Below are positions 1-9,693 of a DNA stretch of 64,000 nucleotides, piece by piece (positions within the stretch are counted from its first letter, which is position 1; each line of letters begins with the position of its first letter). Location: NCBI GenBank assembly GCA_902583265.1, contig CACHVD010000002.1, positions 62,001 to 126,000 on the forward strand. The letters run 5' to 3'. Source of the stretch: an uncultured Prochlorococcus sp. (GTDB lineage Bacteria > Cyanobacteriota > Cyanobacteriia > PCC-6307 > Cyanobiaceae). The notes beneath the pieces are model-generated. The model was not told the origin of the DNA, made no database searches, and worked only from the letters and a program-made list of their open reading frames with translations. Both the position numbers and the translations under genes were made by a program.

Positions 1-444
1 TATTAAATAAAAATGGTTACTTCGAGCTAATTAAAAAATAATTTTTAAAATTAGCTTTGTTAATATCAAATTTGATTGATTTAAAAAATTTATTACGTTT
101 AAAAAAGTTTTTAAGTGATTCTTTCCAAATTGGCACATCAATAGTCTTGCTATAAATATATTAAGTTGTTTGATGATGAATTTTTTAAATTTCTTTTTAG
201 CTAATATGTGTAATCTCGTTTTGGTAATGCTAATCAGGAGAGATATAAAATTAAGAAAAGCAAGATAAATGAAATTTAATTCAAAAACCCTTAGCTTGAT
301 ATTAAATCTGTTATTTTGCTTGTTTGTATTTATTATTTAATTTTTTAGTCTTAATTAATTTTCATAAAATTCAAAAATAAATATTCAATTTTGGTTGACT
401 TTTATTGTTAATGCGATGATAATGGCAAAAATAAATTTTTAATT

Positions 445-618
445 GTGAATCTTCTTTCAGATACTTTTGATGATTTTATTGATGATCTAATTTCATCTGA
501 TGTTAATTTGTTGAAAGGGGAACTTGATTTTTTACTTATGCAACATTTATATAATTCTATAGATTTGAAGCGTATTAATAAAACTGTAATTGAAGATAAC
601 GAATCATTAGCTGCTTAA
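445..618 (+). CDS. small acidic hypothetical protein, 57 aa (VNLLSDTFDDFIDDLISSDVNLLKGELDFLLMQHLYNSIDLKRINKTVIEDNESLAA)
   Basis: Open frame from GTG 445 to TAA 618, read by hand; not in ORF track; amino-acid composition is protein-like. Confidence 0.5.
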   Translation: MNLLSDTFDDFIDDLISSDVNLLKGELDFLLMQHLYNSIDLKRINKTVIEDNESLAA

Positions 619-624
619 TTTTTT

Positions 625-741
625 ATGAAATTTTTTTATGAAAAGTTTTGGGCACCAGTTTTTGGTTATATTTTATCAAAATTTGTTTTTTTAATAGAAG
701 GTAAAAAGCAAGATTCCAAAAATAAAAAAAAAATGGATTAA
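625..741 (+). CDS. small basic hypothetical protein, 38 aa (MKFFYEKFWAPVFGYILSKFVFLIEGKKQDSKNKKKMD)
   Basis: ATG 625 to TAA 741, read by hand; starts 6 nt after the previous small ORF. Confidence 0.4.
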   Translation: MKFFYEKFWAPVFGYILSKFVFLIEGKKQDSKNKKKMD

Positions 742-876
742 TTACTTTTTTCCTTATAAAGTATTTTTAATTACATAATTTAAATCAATATATTTTGATA
801 ACAACAAAAGTTGTGCTTTAAATTTACGAATATATGCATGGTTGAAATATACATGATTGCTTTAAAGCAAATTAAT

Positions 877-1056
877 ATGAACAAAAATAATATGTTGAAG
901 CCATATACAGTGCATTACCGTGATTTTCAAAATATAAGATTAGAAAATTGTTTTTATGCTTTTGACGCTTACGAGGCTAGAACACTAGCGATGGAATTTA
1001 ATAAGTATATTAATGAGCATCCAAACAGCATAGACCTTATAAGATGTGAAAAATGA
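877..1056 (+). CDS. hypothetical protein, about 59 aa
   Basis: ORF track 811..1056; the ATG at 877 (MNKNNMLKPYTVHYRDFQ...) is the more plausible start. Confidence 0.55.
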   Translation: MNKNNMLKPYTVHYRDFQNIRLENCFYAFDAYEARTLAMEFNKYINEHPNSIDLIRCEK

Positions 1057-1091
1057 ATAAAGTTTTTAATTAATTTAAAATAATAATCTAT

Positions 1092-1802
1092 TTAAACACT
1101 CAAGAATTTATCAATAACAGCTTGACTCAACTCGCTAGTATTTCCGCTAGCAACAATACCTCCGCGTTGCATTGCATAATATCTATTGGCTTGTCTTACA
1201 AAATGCAAATGCTGTTCAACTAACAAAACTCCTATTCCTGTATCTGTAATTATCTGATTGATTGCATTTTCAATGTCTATAACTATATTTGGCTGAATAC
1301 CCTCTGTTGGTTCGTCAAGTAATAGAAGTTGAGGTTTGCCCAGCAATGCTCTTGCAATAGCAAGTTGTTGTTGTTGTCCTCCACTAAGATCTCCTCCTTT
1401 CCTTTGTAGAAAATCTTTTAGGATTGGGAATAGATCATAAATAAATGAATCTATTTTCTTGTTCTTAGTTAATCCACCTGGAAGCGACTCCATTCCTAAC
1501 ATAAGATTCTCTTCTACTGATAGATATGGAATGATTTCTCTCCCTTGAGGAACGTACGCCATTCCTTTTCTCGCCCTCTGATGAGGTGCTTTTCTATTGA
1601 TATTTTCGCTATTCAAATATATATCGCCTTTTTTTTGTTTTAACAAACCAATAAGTGATTTCAATAAAGTTGTTTTTCCAACTCCATTTCTACCAATTAA
1701 ACAAACCATTTCGCCTGATTTAACATTTAAATCTACATCTCTGAGAATATGACTCTCACCATAATAAGTATTTAAAGATTTTATTTCGAGTAAATTTTCC
1801 AT
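1092..1802 (-). CDS. urtE: urea ABC transporter ATP-binding subunit UrtE
   Basis: Walker A GRNGVGKTT, LSGGQQQQLAIARAL signature; operon context with urtD/C/B/A. Confidence 0.95.
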   Translation of the reverse strand: MENLLEIKSLNTYYGESHILRDVDLNVKSGEMVCLIGRNGVGKTTLLKSLIGLLKQKKGDIYLNSENINRKAPHQRARKGMAYVPQGREIIPYLSVEENLMLGMESLPGGLTKNKKIDSFIYDLFPILKDFLQRKGGDLSGGQQQQLAIARALLGKPQLLLLDEPTEGIQPNIVIDIENAINQIITDTGIGVLLVEQHLHFVRQANRYYAMQRGGIVASGNTSELSQAVIDKFLSV

Positions 1803-1804
1803 AA

Positions 1805-2554
1805 CTAGTCCTCAGGTCTTCCTAAATAAACATCAATAACTTTTTTGTCTTTTTGTATGGTTTCCATAGTTCCCTCACATAATACTGTGCCTTGATTTAA
1901 TACTGAAACATTACTATCAAGTCTTCTTATAAATTCCATATCGTGATCTATTACCACTACTGTATTTTCTCCTGATAAAGTTTTTAATAAATCAGCCGTA
2001 AGATCAGTTTCTTCATCAGTTAAACCAGCAACAGGTTCATCCACTAACATTAAATCTGGCTTCTGTCCTACTAACATGGCTATCTCTAGCCATTGTTTTT
2101 GTCCATGTGATAAAGAACCAGCTTTTGAATCAACTTTTTGAGCTAAATTAACAATTTTCATAAGACGTTCAATCTCATTAAGCTGCTCATCCTTAATAAT
2201 TTTATGTATAAGATTTAAGGGGCTTTTAGGAGTTGTCACAGATATTTCAAGATTTTCTTTAACTGTTAGATTTTCAAAGATTCTTGGACTTTGAAACTTT
2301 CTTCCAACTCCAAGTCTAGCTATTTTATGCTCCTTTTTACCTACTAAAGATTTCCCTTTAAAAATTACTTCACCTTTCGTTGGCTTAACCTTTCCAGTTA
2401 TTACATCAAGAAATGTTGTTTTACCTGCGCCGTTGGGTCCTATTACAGCTCTTAATTCTCCTTTCTTTAAATTTAAATTAAGTTTGTTGAGAGCTAAAAA
2501 ACCCTCAAAACTAACAGTAATATCTATTAGATTTAGAAGATCTTTATTATCCAT
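1805..2554 (-). CDS. urtD: urea ABC transporter ATP-binding subunit UrtD
   Basis: Walker A GPNGAGKTT, LSHGQKQWLEIAM signature; operon context. Confidence 0.95.
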   Translation of the reverse strand: MDNKDLLNLIDITVSFEGFLALNKLNLNLKKGELRAVIGPNGAGKTTFLDVITGKVKPTKGEVIFKGKSLVGKKEHKIARLGVGRKFQSPRIFENLTVKENLEISVTTPKSPLNLIHKIIKDEQLNEIERLMKIVNLAQKVDSKAGSLSHGQKQWLEIAMLVGQKPDLMLVDEPVAGLTDEETDLTADLLKTLSGENTVVVIDHDMEFIRRLDSNVSVLNQGTVLCEGTMETIQKDKKVIDVYLGRPED

Positions 2555-3677
2555 TATTCCCCTCCTTATTGTTAATTTCTAAGCTTGGGTAGGTTTCAAT
2601 TTTTCTTTTTAAACCAAATCTTTGAAGAAGATTTCTAGGGCCATCTCCTTGAATCCATCCTAAAACTCCTTCTGGAAGAGCCGTTACGACTAAAATAAAT
2701 AACCCTCCTTGAATAAACATCCAGCTAGCAGGTAAAGCTTCACTTACTAAACTTTTTGCATAATTTATGAAAACTGCTCCTAGTATTGCTCCCAATAAAG
2801 TTCCTCGCCCTCCAACTGCAACCCATATAACCATTTCTATAGAAAAAGGAACTGTCATAAATTGAGGTGATACTATTCCAGACTGAACAGTATATAAAGC
2901 TCCAGAAATGCCAGCAAGACCTCCAGCAATAGAAAATATTATCGTCTTAAATATCACTGGATTGTATCCTGTAAACCTAACTCTTGGTTCATCATCCCGA
3001 ATTCCTATAAGAATATTGCCAAATCTCCCTTTAACTACCCACTTTGCAAAAAACCAAGATGCTAATACTAGTATGGCAGTTACCCAAAAGAATAGTCTTT
3101 GCATTGACTCAGAACCTACCATCTGACCAAAAAGTTGAGTTACATCAGTTTTTAATCCATTTGTTCCGTTTATAAGTTTTTGTTGTCCATTAAAAAAGTT
3201 AAAGAATACAAGAAGAGAAGCTTGAGTAAGTATAGAAAAATAAACCCCTTTGATTCTATTCCTGAAAACAAGAAATCCAATTAAACCAGCAACCAATGCT
3301 GGAATTATCCAGATAGCGAAGAAGGTAAAAATAGGCGATCTAAATGGTTCCCAGAAAAAAGGTAATTTTTCAACACCATATAATGCAAAAAACTCAGGAA
3401 TATTATTTGGAAATTCAGAGGAGCTGGTTATTTGCAGATACATTGCTGCACAATATCCACCTAGTGCAAAAAATATACCTTGTCCAAGACTTAGTAATCC
3501 TGTATATCCCCAGATAAGATCAACACCAAGTGCAACTATGGATAAGGATAAGTATCTGCCTAGGAGGTTTAGTCTAAATACAGGGAGTAGAGTTGGTGCC
3601 GCAATAATTAAGGCTATTAATATTATCCAAAATGATAATACTATTTTTTTATCAAATTTAATTTTACTAAAGGACAT
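2547..3677 (-). CDS. urtC: urea ABC transporter permease UrtC
   Basis: LivM-like permease; overlaps urtD by 8 nt; operon context. Confidence 0.95.
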   Translation of the reverse strand: MSFSKIKFDKKIVLSFWIILIALIIAAPTLLPVFRLNLLGRYLSLSIVALGVDLIWGYTGLLSLGQGIFFALGGYCAAMYLQITSSSEFPNNIPEFFALYGVEKLPFFWEPFRSPIFTFFAIWIIPALVAGLIGFLVFRNRIKGVYFSILTQASLLVFFNFFNGQQKLINGTNGLKTDVTQLFGQMVGSESMQRLFFWVTAILVLASWFFAKWVVKGRFGNILIGIRDDEPRVRFTGYNPVIFKTIIFSIAGGLAGISGALYTVQSGIVSPQFMTVPFSIEMVIWVAVGGRGTLLGAILGAVFINYAKSLVSEALPASWMFIQGGLFILVVTALPEGVLGWIQGDGPRNLLQRFGLKRKIETYPSLEINNKEGNNG

Positions 3678-4831
3678 TAGTTTTCAACCATCCTCCCCTT
3701 TTGAGGAAATAAACCTGTAGGTTTAAATTGTAAGAATATAACAATTAGTGCAAATATCATTACTCTTGCCATACTTGTGGTCGCAAAAAAGTTGATTGTG
3801 TTGGATAAAGGTAATGGCATATCTGGCCATATTGATAAGAGCCTTCCAGCTCCAATTAAATCAGTCATTATTCCTATTCCAAATGAAGCAAGAACTGTTC
3901 CTAATAAATTTCCTACACCTCCCAGCACTACAACCATAAAACAACCAACTATATAGTTTCCGCCAACATTTGGTCCCACAGAACCTAAAAGAGATACTGC
4001 TACACCTGCAACTCCTGCTAAGCCAGATCCAATTCCGAAGGTAATTATATCCACTTTTTCAGTGGATATACCAAGGCAATCACTCATTTTCCGGTTCTGA
4101 GTAACTGCTCTTATACGCATCCCCCAAGCACTTTGATTGAGAAATAATGTTATTGCTATTACAGAGATTAAGGTAATGACAATTATCATTAATCTTGTCT
4201 TAGGAAACGCAGTGCCAATAATTTCTACTTGACCTCTCATCCATGACGGTGCTGTTACATCAACATTTCGAGCGCTTGCTCTACTAAGTTTGCTTACAGA
4301 GGATGAGATTATGCTACCTGTCAGTACCCCGGTTAAAGCTGCGAATATCCAAGTGCTAAATTTAAAATATTTGAAATTTATTGATTCTTTTATTTTTGAA
4401 GGGAATGTTGTTGGTAAGAATAAACCAATCAAAAGACTTATAACCAGACCTGTCCCATAGGCTAAAGGTACACTTCTGACAAATTGTTGAAGAATTAAGC
4501 TAACACCCCAAGTTGCGAGAAGTGTTTCTAGTGGACTTCCATAAAGCTTTCTAATTATAGTTTTTTCAAGGAGAATGCCTACTACTCCACTAACAATAAA
4601 AGCAAGGAAAATAGAAACTATTATGTACGAATTATAAAAGGGTTTTAATATAGGTATTTTGAAAATTAATTGTGTGACGTATGTTGTGTAAGCCCCAAGC
4701 ATCATAAGTTCACCATGGGCAAGATTTATTACACCCATAAGACCAAAAACAATTGCTAGTCCCAATGCAGCAACAAGTAATACAGATCCGATTGCAACAC
4801 CATTAAAAAGACTATCGAGAAGTAACTCCAA
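3677..4831 (-). CDS. urtB: urea ABC transporter permease UrtB
   Basis: LivH-like permease; operon context. Confidence 0.95.
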   Translation of the reverse strand: MELLLDSLFNGVAIGSVLLVAALGLAIVFGLMGVINLAHGELMMLGAYTTYVTQLIFKIPILKPFYNSYIIVSIFLAFIVSGVVGILLEKTIIRKLYGSPLETLLATWGVSLILQQFVRSVPLAYGTGLVISLLIGLFLPTTFPSKIKESINFKYFKFSTWIFAALTGVLTGSIISSSVSKLSRASARNVDVTAPSWMRGQVEIIGTAFPKTRLMIIVITLISVIAITLFLNQSAWGMRIRAVTQNRKMSDCLGISTEKVDIITFGIGSGLAGVAGVAVSLLGSVGPNVGGNYIVGCFMVVVLGGVGNLLGTVLASFGIGIMTDLIGAGRLLSIWPDMPLPLSNTINFFATTSMARVMIFALIVIFLQFKPTGLFPQKGRMVEN

Positions 4832-4860
4832 TTTTGAAAAGAAAATATTTGATTATATAA

Positions 4861-4890
4861 AATAAAAGGAGGCGTTAACCTCCTTTTATT
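4861..4890 (-). terminator. Perfect 12-bp hairpin between urtA and urtB (intrinsic terminator, attenuator or RNA-processing stem)
   Basis: aataaaaggagg-cgttaa-cctccttttatt: exact 12-bp inverted repeat, 6-nt loop, U-rich 3' arm on the transcribed strand. Confidence 0.8.
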
Positions 4891-4912
4891 TGAAGTATAG
4901 GTTTAATTTAGA

Positions 4913-6190
4913 TTAAAGCTTATACTTTTCTCCTTTTGAAGGATCTGTCCAATCGCATGCAAATCCTTTTGAACTTGGATGCTTTTGGTTCCATGCTTGA
5001 GGAAGAACAACTCCTGTCTCTTCAAGGATTGTAAATCCACCTTCTGCATTAATCTCTCCAATTCTTACTGTTTGAGATAAGTGGTGATTAGGCATAACTT
5101 CAACAGGACCTTGTGGGGCATCAAACTTTTGTCCAACAAGGGCTTCCCTTACTGCGTTGTCGTCAAATGTTCCAGCATCTTCAACTGCCTGTTTCCATAA
5201 ATAAACCATGTTATAGGCAGATTCTTGAGGATCAGCTACAACACGATCAGCTCCCCATCTTTTCTTGAAACTTTCAGCAAATTTCTTAGATGCAGGAGTA
5301 TCAATTGACATCATGTAATTCCAAGCACCATAGTGACCTTCAAGGAACTCTGGACCAATTGTACTAATCTCTTCTTCAGCAATTGAATAGTTCATTACAT
5401 AGTAACCACTTGAAGGTGTGATACCAGCGTCTTGAATCTGTTTGAAGAATGCAACGTTTTGGTCACCATTAAGTGTATTAATGATAATTCCACCTTCAGG
5501 AAGCGCTTTTTTGATTTTCGAGATAATTGGAGCAACTTCAGTATTTCCTAATGGAAGGTAGTCTTCTCCAACAACTTTGCCACCTAACTGTTTAACCTGA
5601 GCCTTTGTGATTGTGTTGGATGTTCTTGGGAAAACATAATCAGAACCTACAAGGAAGAAATCTCCACCTGCTGCGGGAGAACGCTTATACATGAAATCTG
5701 TAGCAGGTTCAGACTGTTGGTTTGGTGTGGCTCCTGTATAGAAGATGTTGTTAGAACATTCTTGAGCTTCATATTGAATTGGGTAGTAAAGGAAAGCATC
5801 CTTTGATTCATAGACTGGTAACATTGCCTTTCTACTAGCAGATGTCCAGCCACCAAATACGACAGGAACTCCGTCTTGGTCAATAAGTTTCTTAGATTTT
5901 TCAGCAAAAGTAGGCCAGTCAGATGCACCATCTTCAACTATGTATTCTATTTTGTAGCTTTTGCCGCCAACTTTTACACCACCAGCAGCATTTATCTCTT
6001 CAATAGCCATTTTTTCAGTATCAACAAGGGTTGATTCAGAAATTGCCATTGTTCCAGATAACGAATGCAAAATACCAACGGTTACTGTGTCGTCGAAACT
6101 TCCGGAGGTTCCACCTCCACCGCATGAAGTTGCTGTAACCGCAAGAGAGGCAGTAGCTAATCCTGCCAAAATACGCCTTGAAATTCTCAT
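4913..6190 (-). CDS. urtA: urea ABC transporter substrate-binding lipoprotein UrtA
   Basis: Signal peptide with lipobox-like TSCGGGG; amide-type periplasmic binding protein; cluster context. Confidence 0.96.
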   Translation of the reverse strand: MRISRRILAGLATASLAVTATSCGGGGTSGSFDDTVTVGILHSLSGTMAISESTLVDTEKMAIEEINAAGGVKVGGKSYKIEYIVEDGASDWPTFAEKSKKLIDQDGVPVVFGGWTSASRKAMLPVYESKDAFLYYPIQYEAQECSNNIFYTGATPNQQSEPATDFMYKRSPAAGGDFFLVGSDYVFPRTSNTITKAQVKQLGGKVVGEDYLPLGNTEVAPIISKIKKALPEGGIIINTLNGDQNVAFFKQIQDAGITPSSGYYVMNYSIAEEEISTIGPEFLEGHYGAWNYMMSIDTPASKKFAESFKKRWGADRVVADPQESAYNMVYLWKQAVEDAGTFDDNAVREALVGQKFDAPQGPVEVMPNHHLSQTVRIGEINAEGGFTILEETGVVLPQAWNQKHPSSKGFACDWTDPSKGEKYKL

Positions 6191-6266
6191 GAATTAGGAT
6201 AAATTAAGTAATTGACCCTCATTAGGGGGATAAAATAAAAGTTATAAACGAGTGAGGATTAGTTTT

Positions 6267-6280
6267 GTATCAGTCGTAAC
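6267..6280 (-). promoter_or_regulatory. Putative NtcA-binding site upstream of urtA (GTTACGACTGATAC, GTN10AC type)
   Basis: Minus strand GTT-N8-TAC, then N22, then TAACTT (TAN3T -10) at 6239-6244; near-identical to the glnA promoter in this window. Confidence 0.75.
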
Positions 6281-6319
6281 TTTTTGTTGAATCCAATATA
6301 TTTACTAATAGGTATTTTT

Positions 6320-6931
6320 TTAGTCTTGTTTGTTAGGTATTTGCGATTCTAAAAATTTTGTAACTTCTTCAACTCCCTTGCCACTACAAAGGTTGGTAAA
6401 AAACCATGGTTTTCCTTTTCGCATTAATTCGGTATCATTTTTCATAATTTTTAAATCTGCGCCAACCATATCTGCCAAGTCAATTTTGTTTATTAATAAT
6501 AAATCTGATCTAGTTATCCCCGGCCCACCTTTCCTAGGTATTTTGTCTCCTGCAGATACATCAATTACATAAATTGATATATCTACAAGTTCTGGACTGA
6601 AACTAGCTGCTAAATTATCTCCTCCACTTTCTACAAAAATAAAATCTAAAGGATTAAATTTATTTTCTAAACCAATTACTGCATTTTTATTTAATGAGCA
6701 ATCCTCTCTTATAGCTGTGTGTGGACAACCTCCTGTTTCTACTCCAATAATTCTTCCCTGTTCTAAAACCTTTTTATTTATTAGAAAATTAGCATCTTCT
6801 TTTGTGTAGATATCATTGGTAACAACTGCAATCTCATAATATTTTTTGAGACTTAAACAAAGAGTCTCTACTAATGCAGTTTTACCTGAACCTACTGGCC
6901 CAGCAACTCCTACCCTCAATTTACTGCTCAT
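6320..6931 (-). CDS. ureG: urease accessory GTPase UreG
   Basis: [19 protein letters not shown]-loop and ESGGDNLAA motif. Confidence 0.97.
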   Translation of the reverse strand: MSSKLRVGVAGPVGSGKTALVETLCLSLKKYYEIAVVTNDIYTKEDANFLINKKVLEQGRIIGVETGGCPHTAIREDCSLNKNAVIGLENKFNPLDFIFVESGGDNLAASFSPELVDISIYVIDVSAGDKIPRKGGPGITRSDLLLINKIDLADMVGADLKIMKNDTELMRKGKPWFFTNLCSGKGVEEVTKFLESQIPNKQD

Positions 6932-6934
6932 AAA

Positions 6935-7621
6935 TTAATTTCTAAAAAGTTTTGTATAAAGTTCATTATGATTTTGTTGTGCCATAGATAAACCTACATT
7001 GCCAAAATAAATGTCATTAATTTTTTTGTCCATAATTTCTCCAGAAACTTCGGAAATTATTGCCAATAAATCTCTCTGAATTAATTGTGCTTTAGTTGAT
7101 CCCAAAGGAATAAGTCTTAGTGCTGCACTTAATTGATTAGCACTCCATGCATATAAAAAGTTTTCTAACATTTCTAATTCCAATATATCAAAACAATAAC
7201 AAGCCCAACTCCATGCTAACGGCCAAGAGCTTTTTTTGTTCTTTTCATAAGGATATTCAAATCCAAAATCCTTAGTTAAATCAAAAAGAGATTTTGACAT
7301 TTGAGTTTGTTGTTCTCTTATTTCGATACAGTCCTTAGATGCAAGAATCCATTTATCTAAACTTAAAAGTTTTTTTAAATTACTTTCTGTATTTATAGCC
7401 TTTCGTATTTCATTAAAAATATTAAAAAACTCTATTAGAAGTTTTGCATCTAATCTTATCTGGCCTATTTTTAGTTCAGAAATAATTATATTCTTTACAT
7501 ATTCAGGTTCTATTATATTTTTACTATCAAAAAAACTTTCTAATCCTTCTGAATAACAAAATCCACCAACTGGTAAATTAGGACTTATTAATAAATATTT
7601 TAGTAAGTGACTTTTATTCAT
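6935..7621 (-). CDS. ureF: urease accessory protein UreF
   Basis: UreF-like N-terminus (LPVGGFCYSEGLE); cluster context. Confidence 0.93.
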   Translation of the reverse strand: MNKSHLLKYLLISPNLPVGGFCYSEGLESFFDSKNIIEPEYVKNIIISELKIGQIRLDAKLLIEFFNIFNEIRKAINTESNLKKLLSLDKWILASKDCIEIREQQTQMSKSLFDLTKDFGFEYPYEKNKKSSWPLAWSWACYCFDILELEMLENFLYAWSANQLSAALRLIPLGSTKAQLIQRDLLAIISEVSGEIMDKKINDIYFGNVGLSMAQQNHNELYTKLFRN

Positions 7622-8063
7622 GATTATGAGCGCCTGCTTCAGGAAAAAATTTATTAATGATATTTTTTACTTCAACATCAAAATTTTTAAGCATATTCTG
7701 AATAACGTAATCACTTTTAGTTAGAAGGATGTTTTTTTTAATTTCTAATTCTACGTGTCTATTACCTAAATGATAAGCAGTTTTAATAAGCTCAAGTGTT
7801 GATTTTGAGCTTATTTCAATTAAATTTTCTTTTTTGGCAATTATTTCTACATAAAAGCTGGACTTATTAGTTAAAAGTATATCTCCATCCTTTAATTTAC
7901 CTTTTCTTGGTAATTGTAAGAATATTTCTTGATCACAATCAGATAATCTTTTGCCTCGTAGGATGCTTCTTTCATCAGAACTTAATGTAAGTTTTAAAAA
8001 TGAACCTTCTTGGGGTTTGTCCTTAATCCAATCAGTTACTACAATTTGTTTATTTATTCTCAT
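7614..8063 (-). CDS. ureE: urease accessory protein (Ni chaperone) UreE
   Basis: UreE motif YHLGNRHVELEI; overlaps ureF by 8 nt. Confidence 0.93.
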   Translation of the reverse strand: MRINKQIVVTDWIKDKPQEGSFLKLTLSSDERSILRGKRLSDCDQEIFLQLPRKGKLKDGDILLTNKSSFYVEIIAKKENLIEISSKSTLELIKTAYHLGNRHVELEIKKNILLTKSDYVIQNMLKNFDVEVKNIINKFFPEAGAHNHE

Positions 8064-8110
8064 AATCGATATTTTTAGTTGCTTTAATTTAGTAATTAAG
8101 AAAACAATTT

Positions 8111-9013
8111 ATGATTAAAACATCATGGGAAGGTAATTGTTTCTTAAATTTTTTTAATAATAAAGCAAGTTTGGGAAATGTTGATAAAACAATCTTTAAA
8201 TCTAAATCAACCTCTCCATATAAGTTATTGAAGTCTACTCATGATCAGGAGGGAAGATGCATTTTACCTATTCTTCATACAGCAGGTGGATTAGTTGGTG
8301 GGGATTTGCTTGAGTTTGAAGTAAATCTTGAAAAGAATTCTAAGGCTTTATTAACAACTTCATCAGCTCAGAAGGTATATGGATCTGTTGGAAGATCTAA
8401 AATCAATCCTGAGGGAATTTTCTCTAAGCAAAAAAATTTCATAAATATTCTTGATAATTCTCATTTAGAGTATCTTCCACAAGAAACAATTATCTTTGCC
8501 AATGGTTTATATGATCAAAAGTTTAAAATATCTATTTCAGAAACTTCAAGTTTTCTATTTACTGATTTAATAAGACTTGGAAGATCTTCTGCTGGAGAGT
8601 CTATTGAAAATGGAGTTTTCAGATCCAAATTAGAAATTATGAGAAATAACGACTTATATGATGATTGGGAATATGTTGATCAAATTGAATTATCTAAAGC
8701 AAGTTATGAAGCAAAGTCAGGAATGGATTGCATGCCGGTATTTGGATCCTTGATTTGGATTTGCGAAAAAGATTTTTCTAAATTAAAAATTAATAATCTG
8801 GTAGAAAATATAAAAAAGATTTTTAATGAAAGTGAAAATCATTTATCTATTGGAATTCTTGAAAATGGTATTTCTGTAAGATTTTTAGGTAGTTCTTCAC
8901 AAGATGCTAGGAAGTGTTTTTTTTGTATTTGGAAACAAATTAGGTCTGTTTGTGGATTTTGTGAGCCAAAATATCAAGGTATATGGCCTTTACAAGATTC
9001 TATGAATTATTGA
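8111..9013 (+). CDS. ureD: urease accessory protein UreD
   Basis: [16 protein letters not shown] and [10 protein letters not shown] motifs. Confidence 0.95.
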   Translation: MIKTSWEGNCFLNFFNNKASLGNVDKTIFKSKSTSPYKLLKSTHDQEGRCILPILHTAGGLVGGDLLEFEVNLEKNSKALLTTSSAQKVYGSVGRSKINPEGIFSKQKNFINILDNSHLEYLPQETIIFANGLYDQKFKISISETSSFLFTDLIRLGRSSAGESIENGVFRSKLEIMRNNDLYDDWEYVDQIELSKASYEAKSGMDCMPVFGSLIWICEKDFSKLKINNLVENIKKIFNESENHLSIGILENGISVRFLGSSSQDARKCFFCIWKQIRSVCGFCEPKYQGIWPLQDSMNY

Positions 9014-9063
9014 TTATGTTCACTAAGAACCTTTTTTAGGATTTTATAGATTAATTTTTTATT

Positions 9064-9366
9064 ATGCATCTTTCACCTCAAGAAAAGGATAAATTATTAA
9101 TTTTTTCAGCTGCGCTATTAGCTGAAAGAAGACTTAACAGAGGATTGAAGCTAAATTATCCTGAAACAATTGCTTTTTTAAGTTTTCAAGTTCTTGAAGG
9201 AGCTAGAGATGGCAAAAGTGTAAGTCAATTAATGTCTGAGGGAACTACTTGGCTTTCGAAATCACAAGTTATGGAGGGCATTCCTGAAATGGTTGATGAA
9301 GTTCAAATAGAAGCGATTTTTCCTGATGGGACCAAACTAGTTACTATCCACAATCCAATTAATTAA
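9064..9366 (+). CDS. ureA: urease gamma subunit
   Basis: [14 protein letters not shown]...[15 protein letters not shown]...[27 protein letters not shown]. Confidence 0.98.
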   Translation: MHLSPQEKDKLLIFSAALLAERRLNRGLKLNYPETIAFLSFQVLEGARDGKSVSQLMSEGTTWLSKSQVMEGIPEMVDEVQIEAIFPDGTKLVTIHNPIN

Positions 9367-9368
9367 TT

Positions 9369-9689
9369 ATGAGTAATTTAATTCCTGGCGAAATAATTCC
9401 AGAACAAGGTGAAATTGAATTAAATCTTGGTAAGGATATTAAAACTATAACTGTTTCAAATTCTGGAGATAGGCCAGTACAAGTTGGATCTCATTATCAT
9501 TTTTTTGAAGCTAACAGGGCATTAATTTTTGATAGAGAAGTAAAACTTGGCATGCGTCTTGATATTCCTGCTGGAACTGCAATTAGATTTGAACCAGGAG
9601 ATACAACAGAAGTGAAATTAGTTCCATTTGCAGGTTTTAGAAATGCATATGGTTTTAATTCATTAATCAATGGTTCTTTAGATACTTAA
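9369..9689 (+). CDS. ureB: urease beta subunit
   Basis: [15 protein letters not shown]...[22 protein letters not shown]. Confidence 0.98.
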   Translation: MSNLIPGEIIPEQGEIELNLGKDIKTITVSNSGDRPVQVGSHYHFFEANRALIFDREVKLGMRLDIPAGTAIRFEPGDTTEVKLVPFAGFRNAYGFNSLINGSLDT

Positions 9690-9693
9690 AATT

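Noticed and set aside
268-339. 23-aa ORF MKFNSKTLSLILNLLFCLFVFII
   Set aside because: Too short and AT-driven to support as a gene without conservation data
2908-3720. Plus-strand ORFs 2908..3126 and 3250..3720 opposite urtC
   Set aside because: Shadow ORFs antisense to a strong conserved gene; no recognisable domain
5647-6572. ORFs 5647..5937 (-), 5961..6197 (+), 6330..6572 (+)
   Set aside because: Lie inside urtA/ureG in other frames; composition fits antisense or out-of-frame reading
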